Of a stretch of 64,000 bases of DNA, positions 27,191 through 38,892 are shown one piece after another. This DNA comes from Burkholderiaceae bacterium (GTDB lineage: Bacteria > Pseudomonadota > Gammaproteobacteria > Burkholderiales > Burkholderiaceae). The stretch is taken from NCBI GenBank assembly GCA_947450225.1, contig CANFUO010000001.1, forward strand, positions 46,918-110,917. The letters run 5' to 3'. The position numbers and the translations under genes were made by a program. The notes beneath the pieces were generated by a model. The model did not search any database and was not told where the DNA came from. It was given only the letters and a program-made list of their open reading frames with translations. Position 1 is the first letter of the stretch; every line of letters starts with the position of its first letter.

Positions 27191-27792
27191 GAAAACGCAT
27201 GACTGACATCATCTGCGGAATTGATGAAGCCGGAAGGGGTCCTTTAATAGGTAATGTTGTGGCGGGTGCAGTGATATTAGATCCTAATCGCCCAATTTTA
27301 GGACTCAAGGACTCAAAAAAGCTTTCTTCTGTAAAAAGAGAGCTTCTTTATCAAATGATCAAAGAAAACTCCTTGGCATGGGGGATTGGCCATGCCTCTC
27401 CTGAGGAGATTGATCGCATCAATATATTACAAGCGACGATGCTTGCTATGCAGAGGGCCTTAGAAAACCTCATTGAGCGATTTCAGATTAAGCCAACCCT
27501 AGTGTTAGTAGATGGCAATCGTATCCCCACAATCGATATACCAGCTCAAGCGATTATTCAGGGAGATGACAGTCAGCCCTGTATTTCAGCAGCATCCATC
27601 TTGGCAAAAGTTACACGTGACCATGAAATGATGGCATTACACCAACAATATCCTCAATACGGATTTGATCAACACATGGGCTATCCAACGCCACAACATT
27701 TAGAGAAGATATCTACGATTGGACTCATTCCTGGTTATCGACTATCCTTTGGTCCTGTAAGGAAAATTTTTAATGGCGACAATCATGTTTGA
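27187..27792 (+). CDS. rnhB: Ribonuclease HII
   Basis: Removes ribonucleotides and RNA primers from RNA:DNA hybrids. The 201-residue protein has [13 protein letters not shown] (catalytic Asp/Glu and the DEAGRG loop, near 10), GLKDSKKLS near 37, VDGNR near 104 and the late catalytic Asp in VTRDHEMM. The ATG overlaps the lpxB stop (ATGA); an in-frame ATG at 27199 is an alternative. Its 3' end overlaps the next gene by 20 bp. Confidence 0.95.
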   Translation: MRKRMTDIICGIDEAGRGPLIGNVVAGAVILDPNRPILGLKDSKKLSSVKRELLYQMIKENSLAWGIGHASPEEIDRINILQATMLAMQRALENLIERFQIKPTLVLVDGNRIPTIDIPAQAIIQGDDSQPCISAASILAKVTRDHEMMALHQQYPQYGFDQHMGYPTPQHLEKISTIGLIPGYRLSFGPVRKIFNGDNHV

Positions 27793-28642
27793 TATCAATG
27801 CTTATTTTCGGTTCATACAATCTCCACAGAATGATTTCATCAAACAGATAAAGATTCACCTCGAAGGTGGATCAAAATCTTCAAAATTAAGAAAAGAAAA
27901 TGGTGAAGCTTTAATTGAAGGCATACATTTAGTTAAGGCATGGATACAGGCCAAAAAAATATCCCAAATCTCCGCACTAGTGACATCAACAACTGATATT
28001 AATCACCCTGAAATTGCCCCTCTTATCGAAGAGCTCATCCAATATTGTCAGGATAGCGATACTGATTTTCCGGAGTTAATTATGGTTGACGATAGTATTA
28101 AGAACTCCATCAGTAGTTTTGCGACTGGTCCTTGTTTAATGGCAACGGTGAGCATACCAAAAGATAGTTTTTCTTTCGCCGAAAAATTGGATACGATTGT
28201 TTTAGATGCTATACAAGACAGCGGTAATGTAGGGACTATATTGAGAACCGCAGCTGCTGCTGGATATAAAAATATCGTCTGCACCGTAGGAACTGCAAGT
28301 ATTTGGTCTATAAAAGTCTTGCGTGCAGGAATGGGTGCACACCTTGATCTCAGTATTATGGAATCAGTGTCAGCGCAAGAATACTTAGATCAAGTGACAC
28401 AGTGTGTATATGTAACAGCATTAGACTCCAAGGCAAAAAGCCTATACGATTTAGGGGATGCCTTATTACAAGCTCATACCTTTGTGTTTGGAAATGAAGG
28501 TCAGGGCGCTAATCCAATTTTTTTAAAGCATGGTACAAGCATCATCATTCCACAAGAGTCAGGAGTTGAATCGCTTAATGTTTCAGCAGCTACAGCTGTC
28601 AGTTTATTTGAAGCACGCCGAATCAGAAAAAAACTGAGTTAA
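27773..28642 (+). CDS. TrmH/SpoU-family RNA 2'-O-methyltransferase
   Basis: SPOUT-class methyltransferase, probably acting on 23S rRNA. The 289-residue protein has an N-terminal substrate-binding domain and the three SpoU motifs: [16 protein letters not shown] near 145, [10 protein letters not shown] near 240 and [16 protein letters not shown] near 265. The trefoil-knot residues look intact. The target nucleotide cannot be told from sequence alone. It begins inside rnhB (an ATG at 27785 is also possible) and its TAA overlaps the ppsR stop on the other strand. Confidence 0.88.
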   Translation: MATIMFDINAYFRFIQSPQNDFIKQIKIHLEGGSKSSKLRKENGEALIEGIHLVKAWIQAKKISQISALVTSTTDINHPEIAPLIEELIQYCQDSDTDFPELIMVDDSIKNSISSFATGPCLMATVSIPKDSFSFAEKLDTIVLDAIQDSGNVGTILRTAAAAGYKNIVCTVGTASIWSIKVLRAGMGAHLDLSIMESVSAQEYLDQVTQCVYVTALDSKAKSLYDLGDALLQAHTFVFGNEGQGANPIFLKHGTSIIIPQESGVESLNVSAATAVSLFEARRIRKKLS

Positions 28643-29463
28643 TAAATAGATTTATCCGACTTGATTATTTGCAAGATGGTAGTTGCTATTTCTTCAATAG
28701 ATTTATGCGTTGAAGATAGCCAAGGAATACTATGCCGATCCATCATTGCTTGCGCCTCATTAATTTCATAGCGACAATTTTCCAATGCGGCATATTTACT
28801 TCCAGGTCTTCGCTCATTCCGAATTTGAGAAAGCCTTTGTGCTTCGATGGTTAAGCCAAAAAGTTTAGGGAAATATTTATGCAGTTCTGAAGGCAGTTCA
28901 CCACGTTCAAAATCATCAGGAATCAAGGGATAGTTTGCTGATTTGATGCCATATTGCATGGCTAAATATAAACAAGTTGGGGTTTTACCACTTCTAGAAA
29001 CACCAACTAAAATAACATCTGCTTCCTCGAGGTTTTTATGCGATTGACCATCATCATGAGCTAAGGAGAAATTGATCGCTTCGATTCTATTTTTATAACT
29101 TTCCGTTTCTATATTTTGATGAAACCTACCCATAGCATGAGTCGACTTTAGCTGAAGTTCGATTTCAAGAGGTGCGACAAAAGTATGGAACATATCAAGT
29201 ACCATAGCTTGTGAAGAGTTAATAAGTTCATTAATTTCAGGATTGACTAAAGTGGTAAAAACAATCGGTTTTTCGCCAAATTTAGTAGCATTTTGATTAA
29301 TTTCTGACAAAGCTTGATGGGCTTTATCAATTGTATTGACAAAAGGTAAGCGAATTTGTTTAAAGTTTGTTTCAAATTGAGCCAGAATTGAATGGCTAAA
29401 GGTTTCTGCTGTGATACCGGTGCCATCAGAAACGATAAAAACAGTGCGGGGTTTATTCGACAT
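28639..29463 (-). CDS. ppsR: PEP synthetase regulatory protein (bifunctional kinase/pyrophosphorylase)
   Basis: DUF299-family enzyme that inactivates PEP synthase by ADP-dependent phosphorylation of a threonine and reactivates it by Pi-dependent removal. The 274-residue protein has the P-loop-like GVSRSGKTPTCLYL near 152 and a conserved N-terminus TVFIVSDGTGITAETFSHS. It is divergent from ppsA, its known target, across 65 bp, which confirms the assignment. Confidence 0.95.
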   Translation of the reverse strand: MSNKPRTVFIVSDGTGITAETFSHSILAQFETNFKQIRLPFVNTIDKAHQALSEINQNATKFGEKPIVFTTLVNPEINELINSSQAMVLDMFHTFVAPLEIELQLKSTHAMGRFHQNIETESYKNRIEAINFSLAHDDGQSHKNLEEADVILVGVSRSGKTPTCLYLAMQYGIKSANYPLIPDDFERGELPSELHKYFPKLFGLTIEAQRLSQIRNERRPGSKYAALENCRYEINEAQAMMDRHSIPWLSSTHKSIEEIATTILQIIKSDKSIY

Positions 29464-29491
29464 ATAGATTTAGGCTGATAAAATTAAATAA

Positions 29492-29503
29492 TTAACACGT
29501 TAA
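29492..29503. promoter_or_regulatory. Short palindrome in the ppsR/ppsA divergent region
   Basis: TTAAC-AC-GTTAA is an inverted repeat centred between the two start codons. It could be an operator for coordinated control of ppsA and its regulator, but no known site was recognised and 5-bp arms are weak evidence. Confidence 0.25.
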
Positions 29504-29528
29504 GATTTCCAATTAATAGAGAGTATTT

Positions 29529-31910
29529 ATGTCTACAGTGTCACATCAAAATGCATATGTCATTCCTTTTGAGGAGCTTCGCATGGCTGACGTTGAAATC
29601 GTCGGCGGCAAAAATTCATCCTTAGGAGAAATGATTTCACAGCTTCATTCTAAAGGAGTTCGTGTACCAACTGGATTTGCCACAACGGCATTAGCTTTTC
29701 GTGACTTTTTAGATCATCATCAATTAACGCAAAAAATCATTGACCGCTTAGTGGGGCTCAACACAGACGATGTCAAGGCTTTAGCAGCAGCAGGTCAGGA
29801 TATCAGAAGTTGGATAGTCGAAGTACCACTCCAAGAGCGCCTTGAAACTGAAATAAGAGCCGCATTTTCTAAGTTGGATGCGGATGGGAAAGGCTCATTT
29901 GCCGTAAGGTCCTCAGCAACTGCTGAAGATCTACCTGATGCCTCATTTGCTGGACAGCAAGAAAGTTATTTGAATGTCGTTGGTATAGAGGATGTATTAA
30001 TCCGTATTAAAGAGGTATTTGCCTCACTTTACAACGATAGAGCGATTTCTTACCGTGTCCATAAGGGCTTTTTACATGCTGAAGTCGCATTATCCGCAGG
30101 TATTCAAAAGATGGTTCGATCAGATAAAGCATCATCTGGCGTTATGTTCACCTTAGATACGGAATCTGGTTTTAACGATGCTATTTTTATTACTTCTAGT
30201 TATGGATTAGGTGAAACGGTTGTGCAAGGTGCGGTGAATCCTGATGAATATTACGTATTCAAGCCATCGTTACGCAATGGCAAATTCCCGATCATTCGTC
30301 GCAACTTGGGTTCTAAGTTGATTCAAATGCGGTTTACGCAATCCGGTGAAGAAGGGCGAGTAAAAACAGTTGATGTGCCACTTGAAGCTAGAAACCGTTA
30401 CTCTTTGAATGATGATGATGTCATTGAATTAGCGAAATATGCGCTCACCATTGAAGAGCATTATCAAAGGCCCATGGATATTGAATGGGGTAAAGATGGT
30501 ATTGATGGAAAAATATATATCTTGCAAGCAAGACCTGAGACAGTTAGAAGTCAATCTGTAAATAAAGTTGAACTCAAATATCAGCTTAAAGGTAATTCGA
30601 CCGTTTTAACCCACGGCAGAGCTATTGGTCAGAAGATTGGCGCTGGCCCCGTCAGAATTATTCACGACCCATCAGAAATGGATCGTGTTCAACCTGGCGA
30701 TGTATTGGTTGCAGACATGACCGACCCGAATTGGGAACCGGTGATGAAAAGAGCCTCTGCAATTGTTACCAATCGTGGAGGAAGAACTTGCCATGCCGCA
30801 ATTATTGCTAGAGAACTTGGCGTTCCTGCGGTAGTTGGTTGTGGAGATGCTACTGAAGTGCTCAAAGAAGGCGCCATGGTTACAGTTTCTTGTGCGGAAG
30901 GTGATGAAGGAAAAATCTATGACGGCCTTATAGAAACAGAAGTGAGTGAAGTGCATCGTGGTGTGTTGCCACAAATCCCCGTCAAAATTATGATGAATGT
31001 GGGCAATCCACAGTTGGCATTCAATTTTTGTCAAATACCTAATCAAGGAGTTGGCTTAGCGCGGCTTGAATTTATTATTAACAACAATATTGGCGTTCAC
31101 CCTAGCGCTATTTTGCAATACCCTAATATTGATTCTGATTTAAAAATAGCAGTTGAGAGTGTAGCTAGAGGGCATGCTAGCCCACAGGCATTTTATGTTG
31201 ATAAATTAGCTGAAGGAATAGCAACCATTGCTGCAGCATTCTTTCCCAAACCCGTGATTGTCAGATTGTCAGACTTTAAATCCAATGAGTATAAAAAATT
31301 GATTGGAGGTTCAAGGTATGAGCCTGATGAAGAAAATCCAATGCTTGGGTTTAGAGGGGCATCTCGATACCTATCCGCTGACTTTGCCAAAGCCTTTGAA
31401 ATGGAATGTACAGCGATCAAGCGAGTGCGAAATGATATGGGCCTCTCCAATGTCGAAATCATGATTCCATTTGTTAGAACAGTCAAACAAGCAGAAAAGG
31501 TGATTCAATTATTAGCTGCTAATGGACTCAAACGTGGCCAAGATGATTTAAAAATTGTGATGATGTGTGAAATTCCTTCCAATGCAATATTGGCAGAAGA
31601 ATTTTTAGAGCATTTTGATGGTTTCTCAATTGGTTCAAATGATTTGACCCAGCTGACCTTAGGGTTAGATCGTGATTCAGGGATGGAGTTATTGGCCATT
31701 GATTTTGATGAACGAGATCCAGCAATTTTGTATCTCATCGAAAAAGCGATTAACGCATGCCTCAGTAAAGGGAAATACATCGGCATTTGCGGTCAGGGAC
31801 CTTCAGATCACCCCGATTTTGCAAGGTGGCTAATGGCAAAAGGAATCACATCAATATCCTTAAACCCAGACACAGTCATCAAAACGTGGGAAGATTTAGC
31901 CAAAGCCTAA
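29529..31910 (+). CDS. ppsA: Phosphoenolpyruvate synthase
   Basis: Makes PEP from pyruvate and ATP in gluconeogenesis. The 793-residue protein has an N-terminal ATP-grasp nucleotide domain ([23 protein letters not shown] near 123-146), the mobile phosphohistidine domain ([15 protein letters not shown] near 417, with the regulatory Thr before Cys-His), and a C-terminal PEP-binding barrel (MMCEIPSN near 679; catalytic Cys in GICGQGPSD near 755). Full length with no disruption. Its regulator ppsR is divergent. Confidence 0.97.
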   Translation: MSTVSHQNAYVIPFEELRMADVEIVGGKNSSLGEMISQLHSKGVRVPTGFATTALAFRDFLDHHQLTQKIIDRLVGLNTDDVKALAAAGQDIRSWIVEVPLQERLETEIRAAFSKLDADGKGSFAVRSSATAEDLPDASFAGQQESYLNVVGIEDVLIRIKEVFASLYNDRAISYRVHKGFLHAEVALSAGIQKMVRSDKASSGVMFTLDTESGFNDAIFITSSYGLGETVVQGAVNPDEYYVFKPSLRNGKFPIIRRNLGSKLIQMRFTQSGEEGRVKTVDVPLEARNRYSLNDDDVIELAKYALTIEEHYQRPMDIEWGKDGIDGKIYILQARPETVRSQSVNKVELKYQLKGNSTVLTHGRAIGQKIGAGPVRIIHDPSEMDRVQPGDVLVADMTDPNWEPVMKRASAIVTNRGGRTCHAAIIARELGVPAVVGCGDATEVLKEGAMVTVSCAEGDEGKIYDGLIETEVSEVHRGVLPQIPVKIMMNVGNPQLAFNFCQIPNQGVGLARLEFIINNNIGVHPSAILQYPNIDSDLKIAVESVARGHASPQAFYVDKLAEGIATIAAAFFPKPVIVRLSDFKSNEYKKLIGGSRYEPDEENPMLGFRGASRYLSADFAKAFEMECTAIKRVRNDMGLSNVEIMIPFVRTVKQAEKVIQLLAANGLKRGQDDLKIVMMCEIPSNAILAEEFLEHFDGFSIGSNDLTQLTLGLDRDSGMELLAIDFDERDPAILYLIEKAINACLSKGKYIGICGQGPSDHPDFARWLMAKGITSISLNPDTVIKTWEDLAKA

Positions 31911-31922
31911 ACTGCTCGGCGA

Positions 31923-32723
31923 TCAGGCCTCATTCTTTACCAAAGGAATTGGGCCTAGTCGTTGAGGGGCGGTCACAATAGGTAATAACTCTGGGTTATT
32001 GGCCCAATTTGGCTCTTGAATCGACATCACGATTTCAGTTAATTTTTGACCCCAAAGGTTACGAATCATTGCAAAATAAGGATTAGCCTCATCGATAGTG
32101 ATGGCTTTATCCTTAGTAAAAGAATTGATTGCGTACACAAATAGGTCAAGAGGCAGACCAACTGAAATATTACTTTTCAAGGTCGAATCCATCGAGATCA
32201 AAGCAGCTTTCGTTGCTAAATCAAGGGAAGTATTGTAATTAATGACCCGATCTAGAATAGGTTTGCCATATTTAGCCTCACCAATCTGAAAGTAGCACGT
32301 CTCAAGTGTTGACTCCACAAAATTCCCTGCAGAGTAAATATTAAATAAACGAGGCTTCTCATCAGCCACTTGCCCACCAAAAATAAAACTACAATTAAAT
32401 TCAATGCCCGCATTGGCAAGTGCTTTTTCATCACGTTCTTTAACTTTTCGAATAGCCATCCCTACGACCACAGCAGCATCATAAGTACTCTTAGCATTCC
32501 AAAGGTTGACACCCTCAAAAAGCATGTCATGACTAAGCATTTCTTTTACCGATTGGGTAATGGCAAGATTCCCGGCGCTTAATAAGGTAAATATACGATC
32601 ATGACCTTCTTGATAAATCGTCATTTTACGAAAGGTGCCAATATCATCCACACCAGCATTGGTTCGGGTATCAGATAGAAAAACAAGGCCTTCTTTTAAA
32701 CAAATAGCTACACAGTAAGTCAT
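31923..32723 (-). CDS. anbu: Anbu proteasome-like peptidase subunit
   Basis: Putative proteasome-type protease of the Anbu (BPH) family, an Ntn-hydrolase related to HslV and proteasome beta subunits. After removal of Met1 the chain starts with Thr (TYCVAICLKEGLVFLSDTR), giving the N-terminal nucleophile. Asp17 and a lysine at 32 (GTFRKM) match the other active-site positions. It is 266 residues, longer than HslV as usual for Anbu. It is last in a four-gene operon with a transglutaminase-like protein, an alpha-E protein and a circularly permuted ATP-grasp, the classic Anbu neighbourhood. No cognate unfoldase ATPase is present. Substrate unknown. Confidence 0.92.
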   Translation of the reverse strand: MTYCVAICLKEGLVFLSDTRTNAGVDDIGTFRKMTIYQEGHDRIFTLLSAGNLAITQSVKEMLSHDMLFEGVNLWNAKSTYDAAVVVGMAIRKVKERDEKALANAGIEFNCSFIFGGQVADEKPRLFNIYSAGNFVESTLETCYFQIGEAKYGKPILDRVINYNTSLDLATKAALISMDSTLKSNISVGLPLDLFVYAINSFTKDKAITIDEANPYFAMIRNLWGQKLTEIVMSIQEPNWANNPELLPIVTAPQRLGPIPLVKNEA

Positions 32724-32755
32724 TGATAGATTAATAAAGTTTGAATGTTATCAAT

Positions 32756-33550
32756 TTAACACTTTTCTATGGTGATTTTTGTAATTAACTCCTCAGCACC
32801 ACCGCCAGAACGAATTCCCTTGACTGGTGCTACGTGAGCATAATCACGACCAATCGCTAAACGAATGTGATGCTCATTGCTAAAACAGCCATTAGTGATA
32901 TCAATACTATGCCAAATAGCCTTTTCAGCATCTAAGCAAACATCTACCCAAGCATGACTTGCGAGGTTTGGCATATTTTCCGCATAAAAAAAGCCACTTA
33001 CATATCTCGCTGGAATTTTCAAGTAACGACAAAGGCCTAACATCACATGGGCTTGATCTTGGCAAACACCTTTCTTTAATTTCCAGGCATCCGCAGCTGT
33101 AGTTTTTGTATTCGTTGCACCTTGTTCGTAGGAAATCATATTTTGAATATGAATAGCTATTTGTAACATATCTTCAGGTGTCAAATTCTTATTCTTATAG
33201 GAAGAAAAATTATGAATCATCTCAGCGGACGGTTCAGTAAGGGGTGTTTGTTGTAATAAGCAAAACGGTGAAACAGCGTCTTTAGAATCAGAAAAAACAT
33301 ACTGGTCTTTTGTAAAGACCTCACCCCGAGCTTCAATGAGCATTCCTGAATAGTTATTATCTAGAACGAAAACATGGCACACATTACCAAAAGCATCGAT
33401 TGATTCCGTCATCTTACTAGGGGCATTTATTTTCCAATGATCCAAGAGTTGATTGGAAGTATCTTGCGGCGTTAAGCGAAGTTCTTGGATGGAATGATGA
33501 ACAAAGCGTTCATACAGGTATTCGGTACGGTGAGTAATTTTCAATCTCAT
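32756..33550 (-). CDS. Transglutaminase-like cysteine peptidase of the Anbu operon
   Basis: Cytoplasmic transglutaminase-fold protein (264 residues) with an N-terminal Bact_transglu_N region beginning RLKITHRTEYLYERFVHHS. The papain-like triad is visible: Cys in KKGVCQDQAHVML (near 160), His in ASHAWVDVCLD (near 193) and an Asp in IDITNG (near 212). No signal peptide or membrane segment. Such proteins are predicted to hydrolyse or transfer peptide/isopeptide bonds, and in Anbu operons they are proposed to act with the ATP-grasp ligase. It starts 4 nt after the alpha-E gene. Confidence 0.9.
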   Translation of the reverse strand: MRLKITHRTEYLYERFVHHSIQELRLTPQDTSNQLLDHWKINAPSKMTESIDAFGNVCHVFVLDNNYSGMLIEARGEVFTKDQYVFSDSKDAVSPFCLLQQTPLTEPSAEMIHNFSSYKNKNLTPEDMLQIAIHIQNMISYEQGATNTKTTAADAWKLKKGVCQDQAHVMLGLCRYLKIPARYVSGFFYAENMPNLASHAWVDVCLDAEKAIWHSIDITNGCFSNEHHIRLAIGRDYAHVAPVKGIRSGGGAEELITKITIEKC

Positions 33551-33554
33551 ATGA

Positions 33555-34535
33555 TTAAGCCGACAAAGGTATTAAATAAATACTACTAAACTCATCAGCA
33601 ATATGATTAATTTTTTCTAAAAAACGTTGGATAAATTGATCCAAGCCCTCCGTGTGAATATCATCAATGGTTGAGTAGTCAAGCTCGGATTTTAATTTGC
33701 CAATCAATCTCTCTATTTCCTTTGACTTATTATTTTTCAATAAAGTAATTAACAAAAGGAGTTGATCGACACACTTGGTAAGGGATCTTGGAAGTTGATT
33801 ATTAAAAACCAATAAATCAACTATTCGCTCAGGGGTAATTTGGTCAGAATAGGTTTGACGGAAAATCTCAAAAGCAGAGACGGATCGCAACAAGGAAACC
33901 CAATGATAAAAATCAAAAGTATCGGACGTATTTTCGATTTTAAAAAGACTAACTTGGTTAACTTGTTGTTGATGTTGATCATTCGATGAGCGATATTTAG
34001 CTTTTAGGATTCTTGCGGTATTATCGGCTCGCTCAAGATAGGTGCCAAACTCCATAAAGTGTAAGGCTTCATTGGATAGCATGGTTCCAAAAACAACACC
34101 TCTAAATAAATGACAACGATACTTTACCCACTCAAAAAAGGCGGATGGATCTTGGGAAGGGCTTTCTGGAAGAAACTTATTTAAGTTAAGCCAATTTAAA
34201 TTTTGTGTTTCCCAAACTTCGGATGGGATTTTTCCTCTAATAATTCTTGCATTAACACGTGCAGCGTTCAAACAACAAACAATACTAGAAGGATTATCAT
34301 CATCAAAAATCATAAATTGAAGTATGTTTTCTCTGTTGTAATCCACATATTTACTTTCAAATTGTTTTTCTAAAAGAGAAACATTCAAAAGCTTACGCCA
34401 ACTTTCCTGCATAAAGTCGTTAGGTTGAGGCATTAAAGATGTTTGATAAGCAACATCTAACATGCGTGCAGTATTTTCAGCGCGCTCTGTATAACGCGCC
34501 ATCCAATAGAGGCAGTCTGCGGTTCTACTCAGCAT
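33555..34535 (-). CDS. Alpha-E domain protein (DUF403)
   Basis: All-helical 326-residue protein of the alpha-E family. The N-terminus MLSRTADCLYWMARYTERAENTARMLDV is diagnostic in its SR-A-LYWM-RY-ERAENTAR core (about 3-23). A second repeat-like motif, FGTYLERADNTARIL, is near 168. Its biochemical role is unknown; it always accompanies circularly permuted ATP-grasp and transglutaminase genes, so it is probably a scaffold or part of a peptide-synthesising complex. Its ATG shares a base with the ATP-grasp stop (TAATG), so the two are translationally coupled. Confidence 0.9.
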   Translation of the reverse strand: MLSRTADCLYWMARYTERAENTARMLDVAYQTSLMPQPNDFMQESWRKLLNVSLLEKQFESKYVDYNRENILQFMIFDDDNPSSIVCCLNAARVNARIIRGKIPSEVWETQNLNWLNLNKFLPESPSQDPSAFFEWVKYRCHLFRGVVFGTMLSNEALHFMEFGTYLERADNTARILKAKYRSSNDQHQQQVNQVSLFKIENTSDTFDFYHWVSLLRSVSAFEIFRQTYSDQITPERIVDLLVFNNQLPRSLTKCVDQLLLLITLLKNNKSKEIERLIGKLKSELDYSTIDDIHTEGLDQFIQRFLEKINHIADEFSSIYLIPLSA

Positions 34536-35947
34536 TACGACTCCAATACCCAGGTATCTTTAGTGCCACCGCCTTGAGAAGAGTTCACCACTAGAGAGCC
34601 TTCTTTTAAAGCTACTCGGGTCAACCCCCCCTGAACCATGGTAATTTGCTTGCCTGAAAGAACAAGAGGGCGTAAATCAATATGTCTTGGTGCAACGCCG
34701 GCTTCAACAAAAGTAGGGCAAGTTGATAAGGCAAGCGTTGGTTGAGCGATGTATTTATCGGGATGGTCGATTAAATACTTTCTAAAATTATCTAACTCAG
34801 CAACCGTAGCTAAGGGGCCTATTAACATCCCGTAACCTCCAGCGCCATGGGTTTCCTTCACGACCAACTCGTTTAAGTGTGCCAGCGTATATTGCAAATC
34901 TTCTTTTTTGCGACACTGAAAAGTGGGGACATTTTGTAGAATTGGTTTTTCATTCAAATAAAACTTAATCATGTCGGGTACATAGGGATAAATAGACTTA
35001 TCATCTGCAATACCAGTCCCGATAGCATTTGAGATTCCAACATTACCTGCTCGATAAGCGTTCAATATTCCAGGAATACCTAACGTTGAATCTGGACGAA
35101 GAGCTAAAGGATCAAGAAAATCATCATCAATACGTCGGTAAATGACATCCACTACTTGAGGACCTTGGGTAGTTCGCATAAAGACTTGTTCATTTTTGAC
35201 AAATAAATCCTTACCCTCTACAAGTTCTACGCCCATTTGCTGGGCTAGATAAGAGTGTTCAAAGTATGCGGAATTAAACATCCCAGGTGTTAAAACGACG
35301 ACATTGAGTTTTTTAGCAGTGCTATGAATTGCCGTTTTTAAGCACTGTAACAACAAATCTGGATAGTGCTCAACAGGGGCGATACGATGTTTCTCAAATA
35401 AGTCTGGGAATAATCGCATCATCATTTTGCGATTTTCAACCATATATGACACGCCTGAGGGCACGCGCAAATTATCTTCTAAAACATAATACTCGCCAGC
35501 CCCTGCGCGAATAATGTCTATGCCAGCGATATGCGCATAAATATTTCTGGGAACATCTACAAAACGCATTTCAGGGCGATATTGCAAATTATTAAATATC
35601 TGCTCTTTAGGAATTAGTCCAGCTTTTAGAATTTTTTCTTCATGATAAATATCATGCAAAAACATATTAAGCGCTTTAACACGTTGCTTGAGACCGTCTT
35701 CTAGAATCATCCATTCTTTTGCTGGAATAATCCGCGGTACTTGATCAAAAGGAATTGTACGTTCAGTCCCTTTTTCATCACCATACACAGCAAATGTAAT
35801 CCCAATACGACGGAAGATTAATTCGGCTTCAGCACGCTTAAAAGCAATGTGACTATCGCTTTGGCGAGAAAGCCAATCATTAAATTCTCGGTAATGTGCT
35901 CGAGGTTGACCGTGCTCATCGAACATTTCATCGTAAGGTTTTGTCAT
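34535..35947 (-). CDS. Circularly permuted ATP-grasp protein
   Basis: Member of the DUF404/DUF407 family, predicted to be an ATP-dependent amide/peptide ligase with permuted ATP-grasp order. Visible blocks are EDNLRVPSGVSYMVENR near 160, YRRIDDDFLDPL near 270, KETHGAGGYGMLIGP near 360 and LRPLVLSGK near 430. The preferred ATG at 35947 gives the family-like MTKPYDEMFDEHG start. An in-frame ATG at 35965 adds six residues and has a slightly better upstream purine tract. It heads the four-gene minus-strand Anbu operon, 68 nt beyond smpB with a hairpin between. Confidence 0.9.
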   Translation of the reverse strand: MTKPYDEMFDEHGQPRAHYREFNDWLSRQSDSHIAFKRAEAELIFRRIGITFAVYGDEKGTERTIPFDQVPRIIPAKEWMILEDGLKQRVKALNMFLHDIYHEEKILKAGLIPKEQIFNNLQYRPEMRFVDVPRNIYAHIAGIDIIRAGAGEYYVLEDNLRVPSGVSYMVENRKMMMRLFPDLFEKHRIAPVEHYPDLLLQCLKTAIHSTAKKLNVVVLTPGMFNSAYFEHSYLAQQMGVELVEGKDLFVKNEQVFMRTTQGPQVVDVIYRRIDDDFLDPLALRPDSTLGIPGILNAYRAGNVGISNAIGTGIADDKSIYPYVPDMIKFYLNEKPILQNVPTFQCRKKEDLQYTLAHLNELVVKETHGAGGYGMLIGPLATVAELDNFRKYLIDHPDKYIAQPTLALSTCPTFVEAGVAPRHIDLRPLVLSGKQITMVQGGLTRVALKEGSLVVNSSQGGGTKDTWVLES

Positions 35948-36009
35948 GATTACAAGATAACCCATTCTTGTTCCGAATGTATGCTTGCGAGAACCTTTTT
36001 AGATAAATA

Positions 36010-36028
36010 CTGCACTCCAATGGTGCAG
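36010..36028 (-). terminator. Hairpin between smpB and the Anbu operon
   Basis: CTGCAC / GTGCAG stem of 6 bp with a 7-nt loop lies just after the smpB stop on the minus strand and is followed by a broken U-rich stretch (TATTTAT). It may be a weak terminator separating smpB from the downstream Anbu operon. Confidence 0.4.
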
Positions 36029-36033
36029 GCTAA

Positions 36034-36483
36034 TTAATCGTATTTTCCTCGGCTAATTTGTGCTTTTTCCCGAACCCAGTCTCTTTCCTTCTCGGATTCG
36101 CGTTTATCAAATTGCTTTTTTCCTTTAGCTAGGCCAATTTCGCACTTGATTCGGCCTTTTGCATAATGCAGGTTAAGAGGCACCAATGTATAGCCTTTTT
36201 GTTCAGCTTTGCCAATCCATTTATTGATTTGCTCTGTATGCATCAGTAACTTACGGGTTCTTGTGGGATCCGGGTTGATATGGGTAGATGCTGCGGGCAA
36301 AGGGCTGATATGACAGCCAATAAGATAAAGCTCTGCTTGGCGAATCACAACATAAGCTTCCTTAATATTGCCTCTACCAGCCCGAATCGCTTTAACTTCC
36401 CAGCCCTCAAGAACGAGCCCCGCCTCGATACGGTCTTCGATAAAGTAATCAAAAAATGCTTTTTTATTTTCAATAATGCTCAT
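36034..36483 (-). CDS. smpB: SsrA-binding protein SmpB
   Basis: Binds tmRNA and delivers it to stalled ribosomes for trans-translation. The 149-residue protein has [20 protein letters not shown] at the N-terminus, [18 protein letters not shown] sequence ([14 protein letters not shown]) near 32, [13 protein letters not shown] near 91 and the basic C-terminal tail ending in RGKYD. The tmRNA gene itself is not in the window. It is divergent from ratA. Confidence 0.96.
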   Translation of the reverse strand: MSIIENKKAFFDYFIEDRIEAGLVLEGWEVKAIRAGRGNIKEAYVVIRQAELYLIGCHISPLPAASTHINPDPTRTRKLLMHTEQINKWIGKAEQKGYTLVPLNLHYAKGRIKCEIGLAKGKKQFDKRESEKERDWVREKAQISRGKYD

Positions 36484-36565
36484 ATGGTGATTATATTTTC
36501 TTCTGCAACAAAAAGTTGGAGTTATTTACCTAAATCATTGATAATATAGTGAAATTGGAAGAATT

Positions 36566-37000
36566 ATGGCAGACGTACACAAATCCCTACTGATAACACA
36601 TCCTGCGCAGCGAATGTTTGACTTAGTTACAGACGTAAAAAAATACCCTGAATTTTTACCTTGGTGCGGAGGAGTTGAAGTTTTTCAATCGACACCAGAA
36701 TTAATGGAAGCTAAGATTAACATTAATTTTAAGGGTGTTAAGCAGTATTTTCATACTAAAAATATTCAAAAGTCGCCTACTAATATTGATATGACCTTTG
36801 TATCTGGGCCTTTCAAAAAATTTGAAGGTCATTGGATTTTCACCCCACTGTCGGAAGAGGCCTGCAAAATTGAGTTTTCTTTGCATTATGAGTTTTCAAA
36901 TTTCATCCTCGATAAACTCATTGGGCCTGTCTTTAGCGTGATTGCCAATACCTTTGTCAACAGTTTTGTGAAAAGAGCAAACGATCTTTATGGGGAATGA
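36566..37000 (+). CDS. ratA: RatA family START-domain protein (ubiquinone-binding/ribosome association toxin family)
   Basis: 144-residue START-like protein of the RatA/Coq10 family. It begins MADVHKSLLITHPAQRMFDLVTDV and shows YPEFLPWCGGVEV near 31, typical of the family. E. coli RatA was reported to block 70S subunit association, while homologues bind coenzyme Q; which applies here is open. It overlaps ratB by 11 bp and faces smpB, the usual arrangement smpB-ratA-ratB. Confidence 0.92.
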   Translation: MADVHKSLLITHPAQRMFDLVTDVKKYPEFLPWCGGVEVFQSTPELMEAKININFKGVKQYFHTKNIQKSPTNIDMTFVSGPFKKFEGHWIFTPLSEEACKIEFSLHYEFSNFILDKLIGPVFSVIANTFVNSFVKRANDLYGE

Positions 37001-37358
37001 GATAAAGCATATTCAACTGGAATTATTTGATGGTAGAAATGATCCCCCAATACAGACCTTTTTTTCCCTATCAGCAACCTCCAAAAGAGCTCCGACAGTA
37101 TTTGAGGCTTTATTACACCTGCAAATAGTCAATACTAAGGATGACCTGATTTTCCAAAAAAAGGGCAGTATAGGGGTATTTAGCATTGTTTTAGGTCCAG
37201 ATGACACAATTTATGACGGTGATCGCATTGAGTTATACCGTCCTATTTTGATTGATCCCAAAAAAATAAGACGAAAAAAAGCGAATCAAAATAAAGATAC
37301 GGAATTAAAAATAAAGGCAAAAATACGAAAAGAACGTAAAGATTTCAGGGAATTATGA
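36990..37358 (+). CDS. ratB: RnfH/RatB family ubiquitin-like protein
   Basis: 122-residue RnfH-family protein with a beta-grasp (ubiquitin-like) fold. The core contains GSIGVFSIVLGPDDTIYDGDRIELYRPILIDP in pieces: the Y-DGDRIE-YRP signature is near 76. A strongly basic tail follows (about 90-122, alternating Lys/Arg). The function is unknown, but it is coupled to ratA by an 11-bp overlap. Confidence 0.88.
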   Translation: MGNEIKHIQLELFDGRNDPPIQTFFSLSATSKRAPTVFEALLHLQIVNTKDDLIFQKKGSIGVFSIVLGPDDTIYDGDRIELYRPILIDPKKIRRKKANQNKDTELKIKAKIRKERKDFREL

Positions 37359-37371
37359 TGTTGTATCTTGA

Positions 37372-38871
<1,500 letters not shown>

Positions 38872-38892
38872 TTTACTTACAAAGTTTGATTC

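Noticed and set aside
30672..31046. 124-codon minus-strand frame inside ppsA
   Set aside because: Its sequence is rich in His, Asn and Phe as expected from the antisense of a coding region, and ppsA there is highly conserved.
31787..31981. 64-codon plus-strand frame between ppsA and the Anbu gene
   Set aside because: It overlaps the 3' ends of both real genes in other frames and shows no recognisable protein.
36034..36483. tmRNA gene next to smpB
   Set aside because: No tRNA-like acceptor or tag-coding sequence was found in the flanking intergenic regions.
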